Assembly: GCA_024704765.1 (NCBI GenBank)
Contig: JAKMXF010000334.1
Location: forward strand, 168,931-232,930
From: Oopsacas minuta
Taxonomy: Eukaryota; Porifera; Hexactinellida; Lyssacinosida; Leucopsacidae
Length of the DNA stretch: 64,000 bases
Reading direction: 5' to 3'
Part shown: piece by piece, positions 1 through 10,536 of the stretch
Layout of the letters: the number at the start of each line of letters is the position of its first letter
How positions within the stretch are numbered: the first letter of the stretch is position 1
Position numbers and translations under genes: made by a program
The notes under the pieces: model-generated
What the model was told of the DNA's origin: nothing
What the model saw: only the letters and a program-made list of their open reading frames with translations
Databases searched by the model: none

Positions 1-308
1 TATGGCAATCATGTGCAAATACGAGAAATTTCAAAATATCTACTCATAGCTTTTGAGTTATAGCCTCAACAAACAGAAACACATTTCCTTAGCAACAAGG
101 AATGTGGTCACATTCCATCAATACCAACCACTTTTCGTCTTTGTCATTATATACAACTGTCAAGCATTATAAACACTGAAAACATGGTTTAAACACAGCT
201 TGAAAAGTAGCATTTTCTCTCTCTAAAAATAGCCTTTGCGAAACCGCATGATTTAGGCGATTGAATTGCATACTTTGACACCATATTCCTATATGTCACT
301 AATACACA
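1..308. other. Spacer at left edge
   Basis: No gene recognised. AT-rich sequence before the left arm of the NHL inverted repeat. Nothing else supportable. Confidence 0.5.
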
Positions 309-1772
309 CTTAACAACAAACAAACAAACAGAATTTGTATATCTTTCCCAATATATTCTTGTATTAGCTATAACTCTTCTATAAATGATTTAATACTAAT
401 TCTATTGAAACTTGATAGAAATCTAAAAGTTAATATGAACTCAGTTCTTATATAAATTTACTGAATAGATTGTTATGTATCAATTAGAACTGAACCAAAA
501 TATTATGGCAACACGAGTACCAGCAGAAGTTGAACTAATTGAGGGAAATGAGTGGGAAAGAGAACTAGAAATCCTTGTGGAACAGGTCCAACATGAGAAA
601 GATAAAGTACGTGACATCTTCCAACAGCTACACAGTCTGTTAGCTGTCAGAGAGCAGAGTTTGTTAGTAGAATTAGATGATGTTGTTGTACGAGCTAGGT
701 TAGAGGTTAAGGAAAAGATAGATGTCATACAGGAGTTACAAAAAGCCAAAGAAGCGTTAGATAAAGAGTTAACTAAGAATAAACTCAGAGAAGTATTACA
801 GAAGAACTTGAGTACACTAGATGAGAAAATCAGGGAAGAGAAAGGAAGAGGTGTTAATGTGAGGTGGGTAGATTTGGAATGGAAGAGGGAACAGCTGGAA
901 CAATCGATCATTGAGGTGTGTAAGGTTGTTACATTCAAGGAGAAACCATTCAGAACTGAGGACTATTCCAGAAAGCTACGTCCCGTATGGTCCCGTGAAG
1001 GGACAGGTCCTAGTCGGATCGAGTGGCCAGATCAAATAGCAATCGATCCAATCTCTGAGAATATATACATTGTTGATAGTAAGGCTCACAACATTAAGAT
1101 ATTCAACAAAGAAGGAAAATATCTCTACAACATATCAACACCTAAAAATCCTAGCGGCATTGCTCTAACTAATGAATTTATTTATGTATCAGCCGGTAAA
1201 ACAATAGTTAAGATAGGAAGATCTAACAACAAAACAACCAAATCAGTGAAGCTAGAGAATTCTGTCTTTGGAATGGATATATACACAAACAATACGCTAT
1301 ATGTATGTGAACAATACAACCTATCAATACTCTTGCTTGATATGGAACTAAAAGTACAAAATCGAATAATTCTCAATACTCCTCACGTTACTGATCGTAA
1401 AAGCATTACTTCTATAAAACTATACCAAGATAACATGTATGTAAAGTTCAATAACTCTCTCTTCCATCTACAAATATTCCGTCTAGACGGAGAGCTAGTC
1501 AGGTGTATTATTGAGGAAACAGAGATTTTGTTTTGCAATTTCTTCACGATAGATCAATTCGGGAATATTATCACTCCTAATTACTTTAGAAATGAAATAA
1601 AAATATTCTCTAATTCAGGAAAGCTAATCCATACAATCTCTAACAGTAACCTAGCAGAAGATGAAATGTTTGATTGTCCTATAGAAGTGGCTATTGGCAA
1701 GAATAACAGAATTATTATTGCTCAACATAGCGAGAAATATAACCTCATAGCATTCTGAATTCTTGTATTTCA
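309..1772 (+). repeat. Left arm of large inverted duplication (NHL gene copy 1)
   Basis: This arm carries about 165 bp of upstream sequence, the whole NHL gene and about 14 bp past its stop. It matches the reverse complement of about 3523-4985. Homology starts at the short caaa-rich tract near 309 and fades right after the stop codon. The spacer between arms is about 1.75 kb. The arms differ by 20 substitutions in the coding part, almost all in the second half of the gene. The shared promoter-proximal flank means both copies may be controlled alike. Confidence 0.9.
475..1758 (+). CDS. Coiled-coil + NHL beta-propeller protein, copy 1
   Basis: A 427-residue single-exon protein. Residues about 25-150 are a charged, heptad-like coiled coil. 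Residues about 176-427 carry repeats of the NHL type (IYIVDSKAHNIKIFNKEGK is a typical blade), which form a beta propeller. There is no RING or B-box at the N-terminus, so it resembles a TRIM-NHL protein without its ubiquitin ligase half. NHL propellers in known families bind protein or RNA; the ligand here is unknown. A second Met at residue 11 (MATR) may be the real start, because sister genes begin MAT. Its inverted copy at 3540-4823 differs at 14 residues, all after residue 200. No signal peptide is evident, so it is probably cytoplasmic. Confidence 0.88.
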   Translation: MYQLELNQNIMATRVPAEVELIEGNEWERELEILVEQVQHEKDKVRDIFQQLHSLLAVREQSLLVELDDVVVRARLEVKEKIDVIQELQKAKEALDKELTKNKLREVLQKNLSTLDEKIREEKGRGVNVRWVDLEWKREQLEQSIIEVCKVVTFKEKPFRTEDYSRKLRPVWSREGTGPSRIEWPDQIAIDPISENIYIVDSKAHNIKIFNKEGKYLYNISTPKNPSGIALTNEFIYVSAGKTIVKIGRSNNKTTKSVKLENSVFGMDIYTNNTLYVCEQYNLSILLLDMELKVQNRIILNTPHVTDRKSITSIKLYQDNMYVKFNNSLFHLQIFRLDGELVRCIIEETEILFCNFFTIDQFGNIITPNYFRNEIKIFSNSGKLIHTISNSNLAEDEMFDCPIEVAIGKNNRIIIAQHSEKYNLIAF

Positions 1773-1990
1773 TTCAACTTTCGTTTTCATTATTCTTTCT
1801 TAGTTATTAAACATAATGTAGACTATTATCAATACATAACAGAGTACCTGTATATCTATACTGTACTCATAGGGGGCAGCATCGGTTCATAGGGCAAGGA
1901 GCCTAGCCTTTTAATCTTAGTATAATATGGAACTAGAATTGATCTACAAGAATTAAACCTAAAAATAGAATCATTTGATGATAGTATTGC

Positions 1991-2254
1991 TTAGAGTTTT
2001 AGCTCTACAAATCCTCTACCCGATAGCATATTTACAGAGATCAGGTATGTCATCATCTGGAAGTTTGGATGCCCCTTCACCTTACCTGTTCCTTTGGCCT
2101 TTCTTGTCCCCTCCCTTGGTTCTTTGAGAGCCATTTTTTCAATAATCTTCTGAGACAATTGTATGGATTTCTCTGGAAGATACTCTGATTCTGATTGAGT
2201 AGCTTCACATGTGAATGCAATCAGTTTGGTCGGGGAATCATCTGGAAGTGGCAC
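1991..2254 (-). CDS. Short hypothetical open frame, possible gene fragment
   Basis: 87 residues with a Lys/Glu-rich middle (EYLPEKSIQLSQKIIEKMAL) that looks more like real protein than a random frame. No family recognised. It lies in the spacer of the NHL inverted repeat. It could be a fragment of a larger gene or chance. Confidence 0.2.
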   Translation of the reverse strand: MPLPDDSPTKLIAFTCEATQSESEYLPEKSIQLSQKIIEKMALKEPREGTRKAKGTGKVKGHPNFQMMTYLISVNMLSGRGFVELKL

Positions 2255-3356
2255 ACATAATTCTCCGTGCTATAATTGTCACTCAATCAGCTGATTGGCC
2301 AATTGAAAAATCGCTTCTATCAACTGGTTTTCATTGTGAAATTTCTTGTACGTCTAGCAATCTCGAGTTCTGATTGGATATTCGCCAGCTGGGATTCTAT
2401 CAAGGATAATCTAGCCAAGTTTAATTGAGTGAGATTTGTGATACGTGTAATTAAGGGCATTCCTTACGCAATACTTAGTTGCTATGGAGAATATTCTCAC
2501 AATAATAAATCATAAACAAACAAACAGCTATCAATAACATAAAGTCATATTCTGATTGGGCATTTTAACCAGATAATGATGTGAAAATATATAAAATACA
2601 CACACAAAGCAAATAATACACAAATCTTAATTACGATTTTCTAGACCGTATACGAACTGACTTTCCTGTTGCATTGACTCAATGAATTCATCAACAGTTC
2701 TAACTATGTGTTTAGGTAGTTTTGTTCTAAAATTTATATTATTATCAATTATAACGTGAAAGTGTCAAAAATGTGTGGTAGTTGTCCATATTGTTACCTT
2801 ACTGAACCATCAATCTGGTGTGTCAAACATTATTCACGTTTTCTTAGATATTTTCTATTTTGAGTTATACAATAATGCCGATTTTCACACATATACATAT
2901 AGCTCTCTCGCATGTATTCAATTTACCAACTTTTTGTAGATAAAAGATGATAAATTCTTGATACAACCCACAAGTTTGAATCCTGACAGTAAAACAGGGC
3001 AGACTGAACTTAACTATCATTGGAGGACAGTTGCAACTGAACTTATTTTGAAAAACAGGCTAAAATGTAGAATTTCTGATTCTGTAAACAATTTGTTTAC
3101 ACAGGAAGAGAGTAAACAAATAAACAAACACACAACAGATTGATAGCCACAGACAAAATCAAGATATTCTAGGCATTGTTCATTCAGTTGTCAATCTCTT
3201 GATTGAGGTAGAACATATGGATGGAATATTAAAGAAAATATATACTCTTGTCATTGGCTTAGCATTTATTAATTTGGTGTTAATTGTTGTACTTTTACGC
3301 GCCTAAATTCCTACATTATTCACACATTGAATTATCTGTTATATTTGAATTTAAAG

Positions 3357-3358
3357 GC

Positions 3359-3400
<42 letters not shown>

Positions 3401-3402
3401 CG
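3357..3402. repeat. (AAC)n microsatellite
   Basis: About 15 perfect AAC units just before the right arm of the inverted duplication. Confidence 0.95.
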
Positions 3403-3522
3403 ATTATTCATATTGTTTACGAATATTTGTATTTTTTGGGTATATTATGTGTGTATATCGTAAATTATAGATTTCACATCCGTCTCATGGAACCAAATTG
3501 TGTGACTAATAACTAACAAGGA

Positions 3523-4985
3523 AAATGAAATACAAGAATTTAGAATGCTATGAGGTTATATTTCTCGCTATGCTGAGCAATAATAATTCTGTTATTCTTG
3601 TCAATAGCCACTCCTAGAGGACAACGAAGCATTTCATCTTCTGCTAGGTTACTGTTAGAGATTGTATGGATTAGCTTTCCTGAATTAGAGAATATTTTTA
3701 TTTCATTTCTAAAGTAATTAGGAGTGATAATATTCCCGAATTGATCTATCGTGAAGAAATCGCAAAGCTTAATCCATGTTTCCTCAATAATACACCTGAC
3801 TAGCTCTCCGTCTAGACGGAATATTTGTAGATGGAAGAGAGAGTTATTGAACTTTACATACATGTTATCTTGGTATAGTTTTATAGAAGTAATGCTTTTA
3901 CGATCAGTAACGTGAGGAGTATTGAGAATTATTCGATTTTGTACTTTTAGTTCCATATCAAGCAAGAGTATTGATAGGTTGTATTGTTCACATACATATA
4001 GCGTATTGTTTGTGTATATATCCATTCCAAAGACATAATTCTCTAGCTTCACTGATTTGGTTGTTTTGTGGTTAGATCTTCCTATCTTAACTATTGTATT
4101 ATCAGCTGATACATAAATAAATTCATTAGTTAGAGCAATGCCGCTAGGATTTTTAGGTGTTGATATGTTGTAGAGATATTTTCCTTCTTTGTTGAATATC
4201 TTAATGTTGTGAGCCTTATTATCAACAATGTATATATTCTCAGAGATTGGATCGATTGCTATTTGATCTGGCCACTCGATCCGACTAGGACCTGTCCCTT
4301 CACGGGACCATACGGGACGTAGCTTTCTGGAATAGTCCTCAGTTCTGAATGGTTTCTCCTTGAATGTAACAACCTTACACACCTCAATGATCGATTGTTC
4401 CAGCTGTTCCCTCTTCCATTCCAAATCTACCCACCTCACATTAACACCTCTTCCTTTCTCTTCCCTGATTTTCTCATCTAGTGTACTCAAGTTCTTCTGT
4501 AGTACTTCTCTGAGTTTATTCTTAGTTAACTCTTTATCTAACGCTTCTTTGGCTTTTTGTAACTCCTGTATGACATCTATCTTTTCCTTAACCTCTAACC
4601 TAGCTCGTACAACAACATCATCTAATTCTACTAACAAACTCTGCTCTCTGACAGCTAACAGACTGTGTAGCTGTTGGAAGATGTCACGTACTTTATCTTT
4701 CTCATGTTGGACCTGTTCCACAAGGATTTCTAGTTCTCTTTCCCACTCATTTCCCTCAATTAGTTCAACTTCTGCTGGTACTCGTGTTGCCATAATATTT
4801 TGGTTCAGTTCTAATTGATACATAACAATCTATTCAGTAAATTTATATAAGAACTGAGTTCATATTAACTTTTAGATTTCTATCAAGTTTCAATAGAATT
4901 AATATTAAACCATTTATAGAAGAGTTATAGCTAATACAAGAATATTGGAAAATATATACAAATCTGTTTGTTTGTTTGTTGTTAA
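3523..4985 (-). repeat. Right arm of large inverted duplication (NHL gene copy 2)
   Basis: Reverse-complement partner of 309-1772. Includes the gene, its upstream 160 bp with the same tract of caaa repeats, and a few bases past the stop. Confidence 0.9.
3540..4823 (-). CDS. Coiled-coil + NHL beta-propeller protein, copy 2
   Basis: 427 residues, same plan as copy 1: coiled coil about 25-150 and NHL propeller about 176-427, no RING or B-box. Compared with copy 1 the first 201 residues are identical. Differences are S202N, G241D, K242N, N252H, S263Y, E350W, L352K, F353L, N355D, F399L, D400R, I403L, E404G and G408D. By direct comparison there are 17 amino-acid-changing base differences and only 3 silent ones (one of these in the coiled coil). 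Three codons differ at two bases each. It faces copy 1 tail to tail. Likely a cytoplasmic recognition or scaffold protein; ligand unknown. Confidence 0.88.
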   Translation of the reverse strand: MYQLELNQNIMATRVPAEVELIEGNEWERELEILVEQVQHEKDKVRDIFQQLHSLLAVREQSLLVELDDVVVRARLEVKEKIDVIQELQKAKEALDKELTKNKLREVLQKNLSTLDEKIREEKGRGVNVRWVDLEWKREQLEQSIIEVCKVVTFKEKPFRTEDYSRKLRPVWSREGTGPSRIEWPDQIAIDPISENIYIVDNKAHNIKIFNKEGKYLYNISTPKNPSGIALTNEFIYVSADNTIVKIGRSNHKTTKSVKLENYVFGMDIYTNNTLYVCEQYNLSILLLDMELKVQNRIILNTPHVTDRKSITSIKLYQDNMYVKFNNSLFHLQIFRLDGELVRCIIEETWIKLCDFFTIDQFGNIITPNYFRNEIKIFSNSGKLIHTISNSNLAEDEMLRCPLGVAIDKNNRIIIAQHSEKYNLIAF

Positions 4986-5844
4986 GGAAAGGATTTACGG
5001 TATACAATTTTGTAGCTATGTATTTATCGTGTTTATCAAGGAATGAAATAGAATTAAATGAAACTTCACCAAATATATCGAACATGCTGAATCCGATTTT
5101 TCACACTTTTGGATTAATCATATGTAAATTTATTGTTGTTTTTATGAATATAAAGTAAACAAATTTCAAAATTGAGGTAGAATCATACTTTCAAACGATT
5201 ATCCTGTGTTAATCGGGTATGCTGAGTCTGAATATTGTAAACAACATCACTAAATCTCAATTGTTGTTTGTCTGTTGAATTCCTCGAGGCGAAATGTGAA
5301 AGTTAAAGTAGTTCTGAATAGATAATTGAATAAAGTTCGTTATGAATACAGATACATAATATAATATCCTATATCTTCAAATTCTATGACCAAGGTCGGG
5401 AACTTTTTGGACGCCGTTGTATTATTGCCTATCCAATTTTATGGACAAGTAATCCCGGTTTCGAATACTAGTAAGAACTAATATAAAGAAGGTAATACCC
5501 ATTAATTATTCTATTCATTTCTACTTTAAAATTTTTTGATCAGTAGTCTATAGCATTGGTTCTCAACCTTTTTTCTTCCGCGGACCCCTGCCAATAAACA
5601 TAACGAAAACATTTTAGGGCTGCGGCCCCCATGTTGAGAACCACTGGTCTATAGCGAGCTACGGCCTTTTTACTCACTTTTTAGACCATTTGTATTATGA
5701 TCAATACACAATGAATTATGCCTTGAGCTCCTGGTTATCCTTTGCCTAGAATTTGGTGATTGTGAACGTTTACAGGTGCCCAGAGATATTCTTAGGGACA
5801 TCGTAATAAGTCTGTGAACACTGACTATGCAATAGATTAATCAA
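4986..5844. other. Intergenic spacer with a mini-transposon
   Basis: Holds a copy of a dispersed repeat near 5088-5160 (also seen near 34733-34795 and, inverted, near 46960-47030) and the hAT-type mini-element at 5554-5646. No gene seen. Confidence 0.6.
5554..5646. mobile_element. hAT-type MITE with 8-bp target duplication
   Basis: 93 bp. Ends are cattggttctcaac and, inverted, cagtggttctcaac, typical of Charlie-like hAT termini. Flanked by perfect 8-bp duplications gtctatag at 5546-5553 and 5647-5654. No coding capacity. Related to the element at 56271-56394. Confidence 0.9.
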
Positions 5845-5970
5845 TTGATCAACCACTTTTTAACAATTGTCGACGCTCTTGATTCTGCGACCGCGTGTCC
5901 TACTAGATTGCGCCATAACTCATTACACCTACAGGTATGTATTTATTATATTCTACTTAGCAAACTTAGC

Positions 5971-8900
5971 ATGCTCTCCCTTGAAAAACTCTTCTATCAA
6001 CATCAATACCAACCATTAGAGTTATCCACTTATCTATCAGATTACATAGGAGAAGCTAAGAGTTCTATCAAACAAGAAGAATGTACTAAAAGATTGTATC
6101 AGCTGTTTATTAGATTTTTCAATAAATTCTCAACTTTCCAAGATTCTAGTTTATCACATCTAATCCTGAGTATCAGCTTTTCTATACTTACATATCTCTG
6201 CGAAAACTCACACGGTAGTTTTTCGAATTTCTTCCAATTCGGTTTATCTACATTTCTAACCGAACAAATTCCAGTGAAACAACTAACTGAAAACGAGAAT
6301 AGTTTCACAAAATTTCTTTCTATGATTCATTTATTATGCGACACTCATAAGAAAACTGAACTAGAACCACTCTGCCACTTTATTGTGCCACTTTTAGACA
6401 CACTTCTACGCGATCACATCAAAATACAAACTAGAATTCTTTCTTCTAGTCTGGTCAACAAACTCACGGATAATATTTCTCCCTCTACAGTATTCCAATT
6501 GAAAAGCAGCAAAGCTTTCAGCTCAGTAATAGTAAGTATTGGCAAGAACATAGGTGATATGGGAGATATATTCTTACAGAGTGACGTCATAGAGAGTATA
6601 TTTAGATTGACTAGTAGAACAGAACGTGTACGTCTGGCTGGTATTCTATTCACTTCTCCACAGATTGCCAGCGCATTTAAGGAAATTTCAGAAGAATATT
6701 TTGAGAAAGAATCAAGAAATTTCTTGAACACGCTCAATACAAGTTTATCCTCTCAACGAAAAGTATTTTCTTATCCTTGTACAAAAGCAGAGTTGGACGG
6801 CACTAGTATAACCCGGCCGACTGAGCTAGAATTCCTATGGGCTGATTTTAATTCAGCTTCACAGACATTAACAATGTTCATTTCAAACCCTTGTAATGCC
6901 TCAACACCTGAATGGGTGACAGCATATTTTAGAAAAGAGAATTTCACACAACTCACTCTATCTTCTTCCAAACAGGGCTACCACCTGAATGCTAAACTAT
7001 CTGTCAGTAAGCAAGAGATTTGTGATGTATTTCCTATAACTACAACACCATTGCTATTACAGCTGTCTTTCAGTCATGAATATAATCCTACACTCGGATT
7101 AACAGCTGCACTCGGTTACACAGGTACTATAGTGAATATATCCGTCAGTAGTGACAGGTGTGACAGACAGACTCTAATCAGAGCTTCTATGTCAATACAG
7201 GCTATACACTTGATAACAAATGAATCTGGACTTATAAACTCACAAGTAACTAATACTATGCAGCTGCCTGGAAGACAGCAACATGATGTTGTCAGCCCTA
7301 TTAAACCGTCCTCTCAAGATCCTCACAAGTGTCATGTCCCCCTCACTCACCCTACAACTCCTGTTACTCCCATTCCCTCAGTAGACCCAAAAACTTCGAC
7401 ACCTATCCGACGGGCTAGCTTAACGCCTAATTTCACGCCTAATAATATTCATCTAATCAAAGATCAGTCAGAAAGTGTACTTGCGCTTTCTGATAAGATA
7501 TATCAATCACAGAGAGTGCAGAATAAGTGTGAAAAACCGCAAATTCGTCCTTCCAGTCTTACTACACACGTGACTATACCTGTAGATCAAACCACTGGTA
7601 ACAATAGAGAGAAGGCGTCTCGCTTAGAAATAATAACTCAGGAATTACAACGTTCTGAGGAAATAACCAGTTCTATCACTAAACAAACCATGGATACATC
7701 AGTTCATAAGATCAGTGAAAATACAGATAATGTGGATCATATAGAAGAGATATGTATAGATACTCCACAATCTGTACGAGTTAGCAATCTTAAGAAAACT
7801 TTTCACGAGGAATCACATCTCCTCAAACGCAGAGCAAAGAGTAGACGTATATGTGGACACTCCCCACCCACAAAACTACGTAAAACATCTAAAGATAGAC
7901 TACAAGAATCGATCTGCTCTAGATTAAATGTATTGGAGGTATTACGAGAGAAGGTTAAAGAGAATGAAAATGTAAAGGGAAAGGAAAATGTAGAAATAGT
8001 AGATGATTCGCCAATCTCAATCCGAGATGACACTTCGCCATTTAAGCTGACATCAACTAACACCACACCCTCGCCTTTCCCTGTACACAAAGGAAAAAAG
8101 AAAATAGCTCTGTCTCACTCATTTAGCTCACTGAATGATTCATTTTCTCCACTATTATTACATAATATTTCAAGATATAAACGAATCGCTCCGAAATCAG
8201 ACAACTCTCCCGTAGAAACTCGAAATCCATTAAAATACACCAAACAAGCAACCCGTATCACTCAACAGAAGCGTAACACTAATACAACGACTCCCCAAAA
8301 GACACGTGTACGTAAACGTGCAGCTAAATATTCTTCTCCAGATAGCTCAGACCAATCTGTGTTCTCTCCTGTCTTAGACCGTTCTTTTAAGTTGCCTAGC
8401 AACAGAACGCGGTCTAGGAATGATAAAAAGAACTCAACAGGAAAGAGAGCAAGAAATGATGATTCAGAAATTCAGGATGAATCAATGCTTGTGGATACAT
8501 TTGATGAAAAGAATATCACGAGTTCCAAATCGAAAAAATCGATTCAACAAAAGACCAGAAAATCCGTAACTCTAAAATCAAATTCCTTGAAGAACATACT
8601 ACCTTTTACTTCCGGTATAAATCCAAATAATTCGATTTCTACAAAACATTCATCAAACCAAATCCAATCTTTCAAAATTTATGTACCATCAGCACTAAAG
8701 CCATTAGACAAAAACCTCCATAACTATGAACGTAATCTCAAAACGGTTTACACACCAAAACCTGATTCGAAAAATGATACTGTTAAGCAGTTATTCATTC
8801 AAATGAAGGAGTTAATGGCTACTGAGCATGAACGTATGTATTCTCTATACAAAGATTGGTATCTTGAAACACGAAAACTTATCACTACAATCTCAGAGGC

Positions 8901-9039
8901 ACAACAATCAGAGAATGAACTGAAATTAGAGTTACAAAATGAATGTAAAAATGCTATAAATGAAATATACAAAACTATCCAGAAACAAGAGGTTTCTGTT
9001 ATGAAGAAACGGATTAAGTCATTCATTATAAAAATATGA
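5971..9039 (+). CDS. SYCP2: SYCP2-like synaptonemal complex protein
   Basis: About 1022 residues from the Met at 5971; the open frame runs back to 5845, but the stretch 5845-5970 contains a donor-like gtatgt and two acceptor-like AGs and probably is not coding. The first ~285 residues are helical, ARM-repeat-like. They lead into a region (VFSYPCTKAELDG, then FLWADFNSASQTLTMFI) that resembles the Spt16M-like domain of vertebrate SYCP2/SYCP2L. A long basic, Ser/Thr-rich disordered middle follows (about residues 430-920), with many SP/TP sites. The last ~80 residues (VKQLFIQMKELMATEHERM onward) form a coiled coil, where SYCP2 pairs with SYCP3 in vertebrates. SYCP2 builds the lateral element of meiotic chromosome axes in the nucleus. 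Identification is by domain order and resemblance, not alignment. Confidence 0.78.
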   Translation: MLSLEKLFYQHQYQPLELSTYLSDYIGEAKSSIKQEECTKRLYQLFIRFFNKFSTFQDSSLSHLILSISFSILTYLCENSHGSFSNFFQFGLSTFLTEQIPVKQLTENENSFTKFLSMIHLLCDTHKKTELEPLCHFIVPLLDTLLRDHIKIQTRILSSSLVNKLTDNISPSTVFQLKSSKAFSSVIVSIGKNIGDMGDIFLQSDVIESIFRLTSRTERVRLAGILFTSPQIASAFKEISEEYFEKESRNFLNTLNTSLSSQRKVFSYPCTKAELDGTSITRPTELEFLWADFNSASQTLTMFISNPCNASTPEWVTAYFRKENFTQLTLSSSKQGYHLNAKLSVSKQEICDVFPITTTPLLLQLSFSHEYNPTLGLTAALGYTGTIVNISVSSDRCDRQTLIRASMSIQAIHLITNESGLINSQVTNTMQLPGRQQHDVVSPIKPSSQDPHKCHVPLTHPTTPVTPIPSVDPKTSTPIRRASLTPNFTPNNIHLIKDQSESVLALSDKIYQSQRVQNKCEKPQIRPSSLTTHVTIPVDQTTGNNREKASRLEIITQELQRSEEITSSITKQTMDTSVHKISENTDNVDHIEEICIDTPQSVRVSNLKKTFHEESHLLKRRAKSRRICGHSPPTKLRKTSKDRLQESICSRLNVLEVLREKVKENENVKGKENVEIVDDSPISIRDDTSPFKLTSTNTTPSPFPVHKGKKKIALSHSFSSLNDSFSPLLLHNISRYKRIAPKSDNSPVETRNPLKYTKQATRITQQKRNTNTTTPQKTRVRKRAAKYSSPDSSDQSVFSPVLDRSFKLPSNRTRSRNDKKNSTGKRARNDDSEIQDESMLVDTFDEKNITSSKSKKSIQQKTRKSVTLKSNSLKNILPFTSGINPNNSISTKHSSNQIQSFKIYVPSALKPLDKNLHNYERNLKTVYTPKPDSKNDTVKQLFIQMKELMATEHERMYSLYKDWYLETRKLITTISEAQQSENELKLELQNECKNAINEIYKTIQKQEVSVMKKRIKSFIIKI

Positions 9040-9786
9040 TCCATGAAGCTGATTTAATACTCGAATATTATCAAATTTATTCATATTATCAGGGAAATAT
9101 GAACTGGTTGTGTGCTGCTATGATTTTCGCGAAAGTATAATTATTGCTGCTAATCTCTCATGTACTTATTCATTGTAATGATGCTGATATATTAATCTTG
9201 TCTATTTAGCATGCTTTTAATATTAACTAGCGGGCTTAACTTGCTAGATACGCGACCAGATATACTGGCCACAAGTCCACAGCGTGACTCCAATTCATAA
9301 AATAGAAGATTTATTATTTATGGTCCATACAAATTACTTATAATGGCTTTCTGTAGTAATTACAGCTGCTACGTAGCTTTGGGTCATTGATCTCGGACTT
9401 TATGCCTTCGAGTATTAAGAAATTCTCTATTTTTAAGAAATTTGGAAAAATTTTGTACCGTTGTGATGACGTAATAATTCCATGATGAGATTGGATTTGG
9501 TAAAAATCCTAACATCGGTACATTCGGTATATTGGCGCATGGGTGAGCAATGTCCAATAATGTGAATTTTGGAAAACCAAAAAAGGGGTTACAATTCGTC
9601 ACATGTGTTAATTTTGGTCTAAGACTCGTAGATATTCGAGCCAGGTCCAAAAACCAGCCATGGAGTATTTCAGTTTCTTCAATCAATTCCAAACATACAA
9701 ACATATGTATGAATATCTACACAGATTTAATAATCGCGTTTGTATATTTGGTTAAATAGACCGAAATAGAGGAAAATAGGTATCCT

Positions 9787-9898
9787 AGGGCGTAACTAGC
9801 ATTGAGGCAGAAGAGGAAGTTGCCTCATCTCGCTATTGCAATCGCCATTATATTGAAGCAGAAATCCATCCTCGCTCTGGGATCTCTAGTTACGCCCT
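9787..9898. mobile_element. MITE with 13-bp terminal inverted repeats
   Basis: 112 bp bounded by agggcgtaactag and its exact reverse complement. No clear target duplication. A similar right end (tctagttacgtccc) occurs near 25157-25172, where the left end is missing or diverged. Confidence 0.7.
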
Positions 9899-10045
9899 AA
9901 GTATCAATGGAAATGATTGTTTTCCGCATAATATAATACGAATAATTCACTTTCAAGACCCTCAACTTTGTATTAGCAAATTGTGTGACAGAAGTAAGGT
10001 TTTCATCCCGGGATCTTTGTTCAGGTCACCTCTGAGATTCGTCAA

Positions 10046-10417
10046 TTATGGTTTGTGAATGTGTTGTGTAGGAGGGAAGGTGGAATGGCGCTTAGTTAGC
10101 CTTCCCTGAATAAATGAGTATATTACGAGGTGGTTAGGAAGGCCTGATTTATCTGTGGTGAAGTCATCACTCCTCCAGATTGAATTCGCGTATAGTTTCA
10201 TGATTGCATGTGGCTGCTGTGCATGTGTTGTACGTTCGAGTGGGCAGGATTTATTTTGGACGTAGAACAAACAGTGTTTTCGTTCGTTCTTGGCTGGTAT
10301 GGTCTCGTCCACATTTAGCAGTTGGCACATATGAAGAGTTAAGTTTGTCAGTGTACTAATGTCGGTCGTTGTCAGGATAGTTGTTGTTGCGATACATTTA
10401 TCGCATGGGTACTTCAT
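10046..10417 (-). CDS. Hypothetical open frame, possible transposon remnant
   Basis: 123 codons open on the minus strand, with a CDKC motif near the N-terminus. No family recognised. Sits beside an inverted-repeat element and another odd frame (10537-10719). Could be a decayed mobile-element gene or chance. Confidence 0.2.
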   Translation of the reverse strand: MKYPCDKCIATTTILTTTDISTLTNLTLHMCQLLNVDETIPAKNERKHCLFYVQNKSCPLERTTHAQQPHAIMKLYANSIWRSDDFTTDKSGLPNHLVIYSFIQGRLTKRHSTFPPTQHIHKP

Positions 10418-10454
10418 TGATACAATTGGTTTCAGGTTTTAAATGTACTTGGTG

Positions 10455-10523
10455 AGATAAGCACACTCTGTTAGTGCTGCCTCAAGAATAAGTTTGAGAG
10501 TGACCCAACAGAGTGTGCTTATC
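10455..10523. mobile_element. Short hairpin element, 17-bp perfect arms
   Basis: 69 bp with arms gataagcacactctgtt and its exact reverse complement at the far end. Probably a tiny MITE or the two ends of an element with an internal deletion. Confidence 0.65.
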
Positions 10524-10536
10524 GATACCTGGTGAT

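Larger units (their letters stand above)
1773..3522. other. Spacer between the inverted NHL arms
   Basis: No confident gene. An 87-residue minus-strand open frame at 1991-2254 is listed separately as a weak candidate. Ends in an AAC microsatellite at 3357-3402. The rest is AT-rich unique-looking sequence. Confidence 0.5.

Noticed and set aside
480..938. Long antisense open frame over the coiled coil of NHL copy 1 (also 4360-4818 in copy 2)
   Set aside because: Shadow of the real gene; Ser/Cys/Phe-rich composition follows from the opposite strand of a Glu/Lys/Leu coiled coil.
475..4823. Diversity-generating retroelement as cause of the NHL differences
   Set aside because: No reverse transcriptase or template repeat is present, and changes are not limited to adenine positions in one copy.
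5845..5970. N-terminal extension of the SYCP2 frame
   Set aside because: Contains donor- and acceptor-like sites, and the family-like sequence begins at MLSLEKLF.
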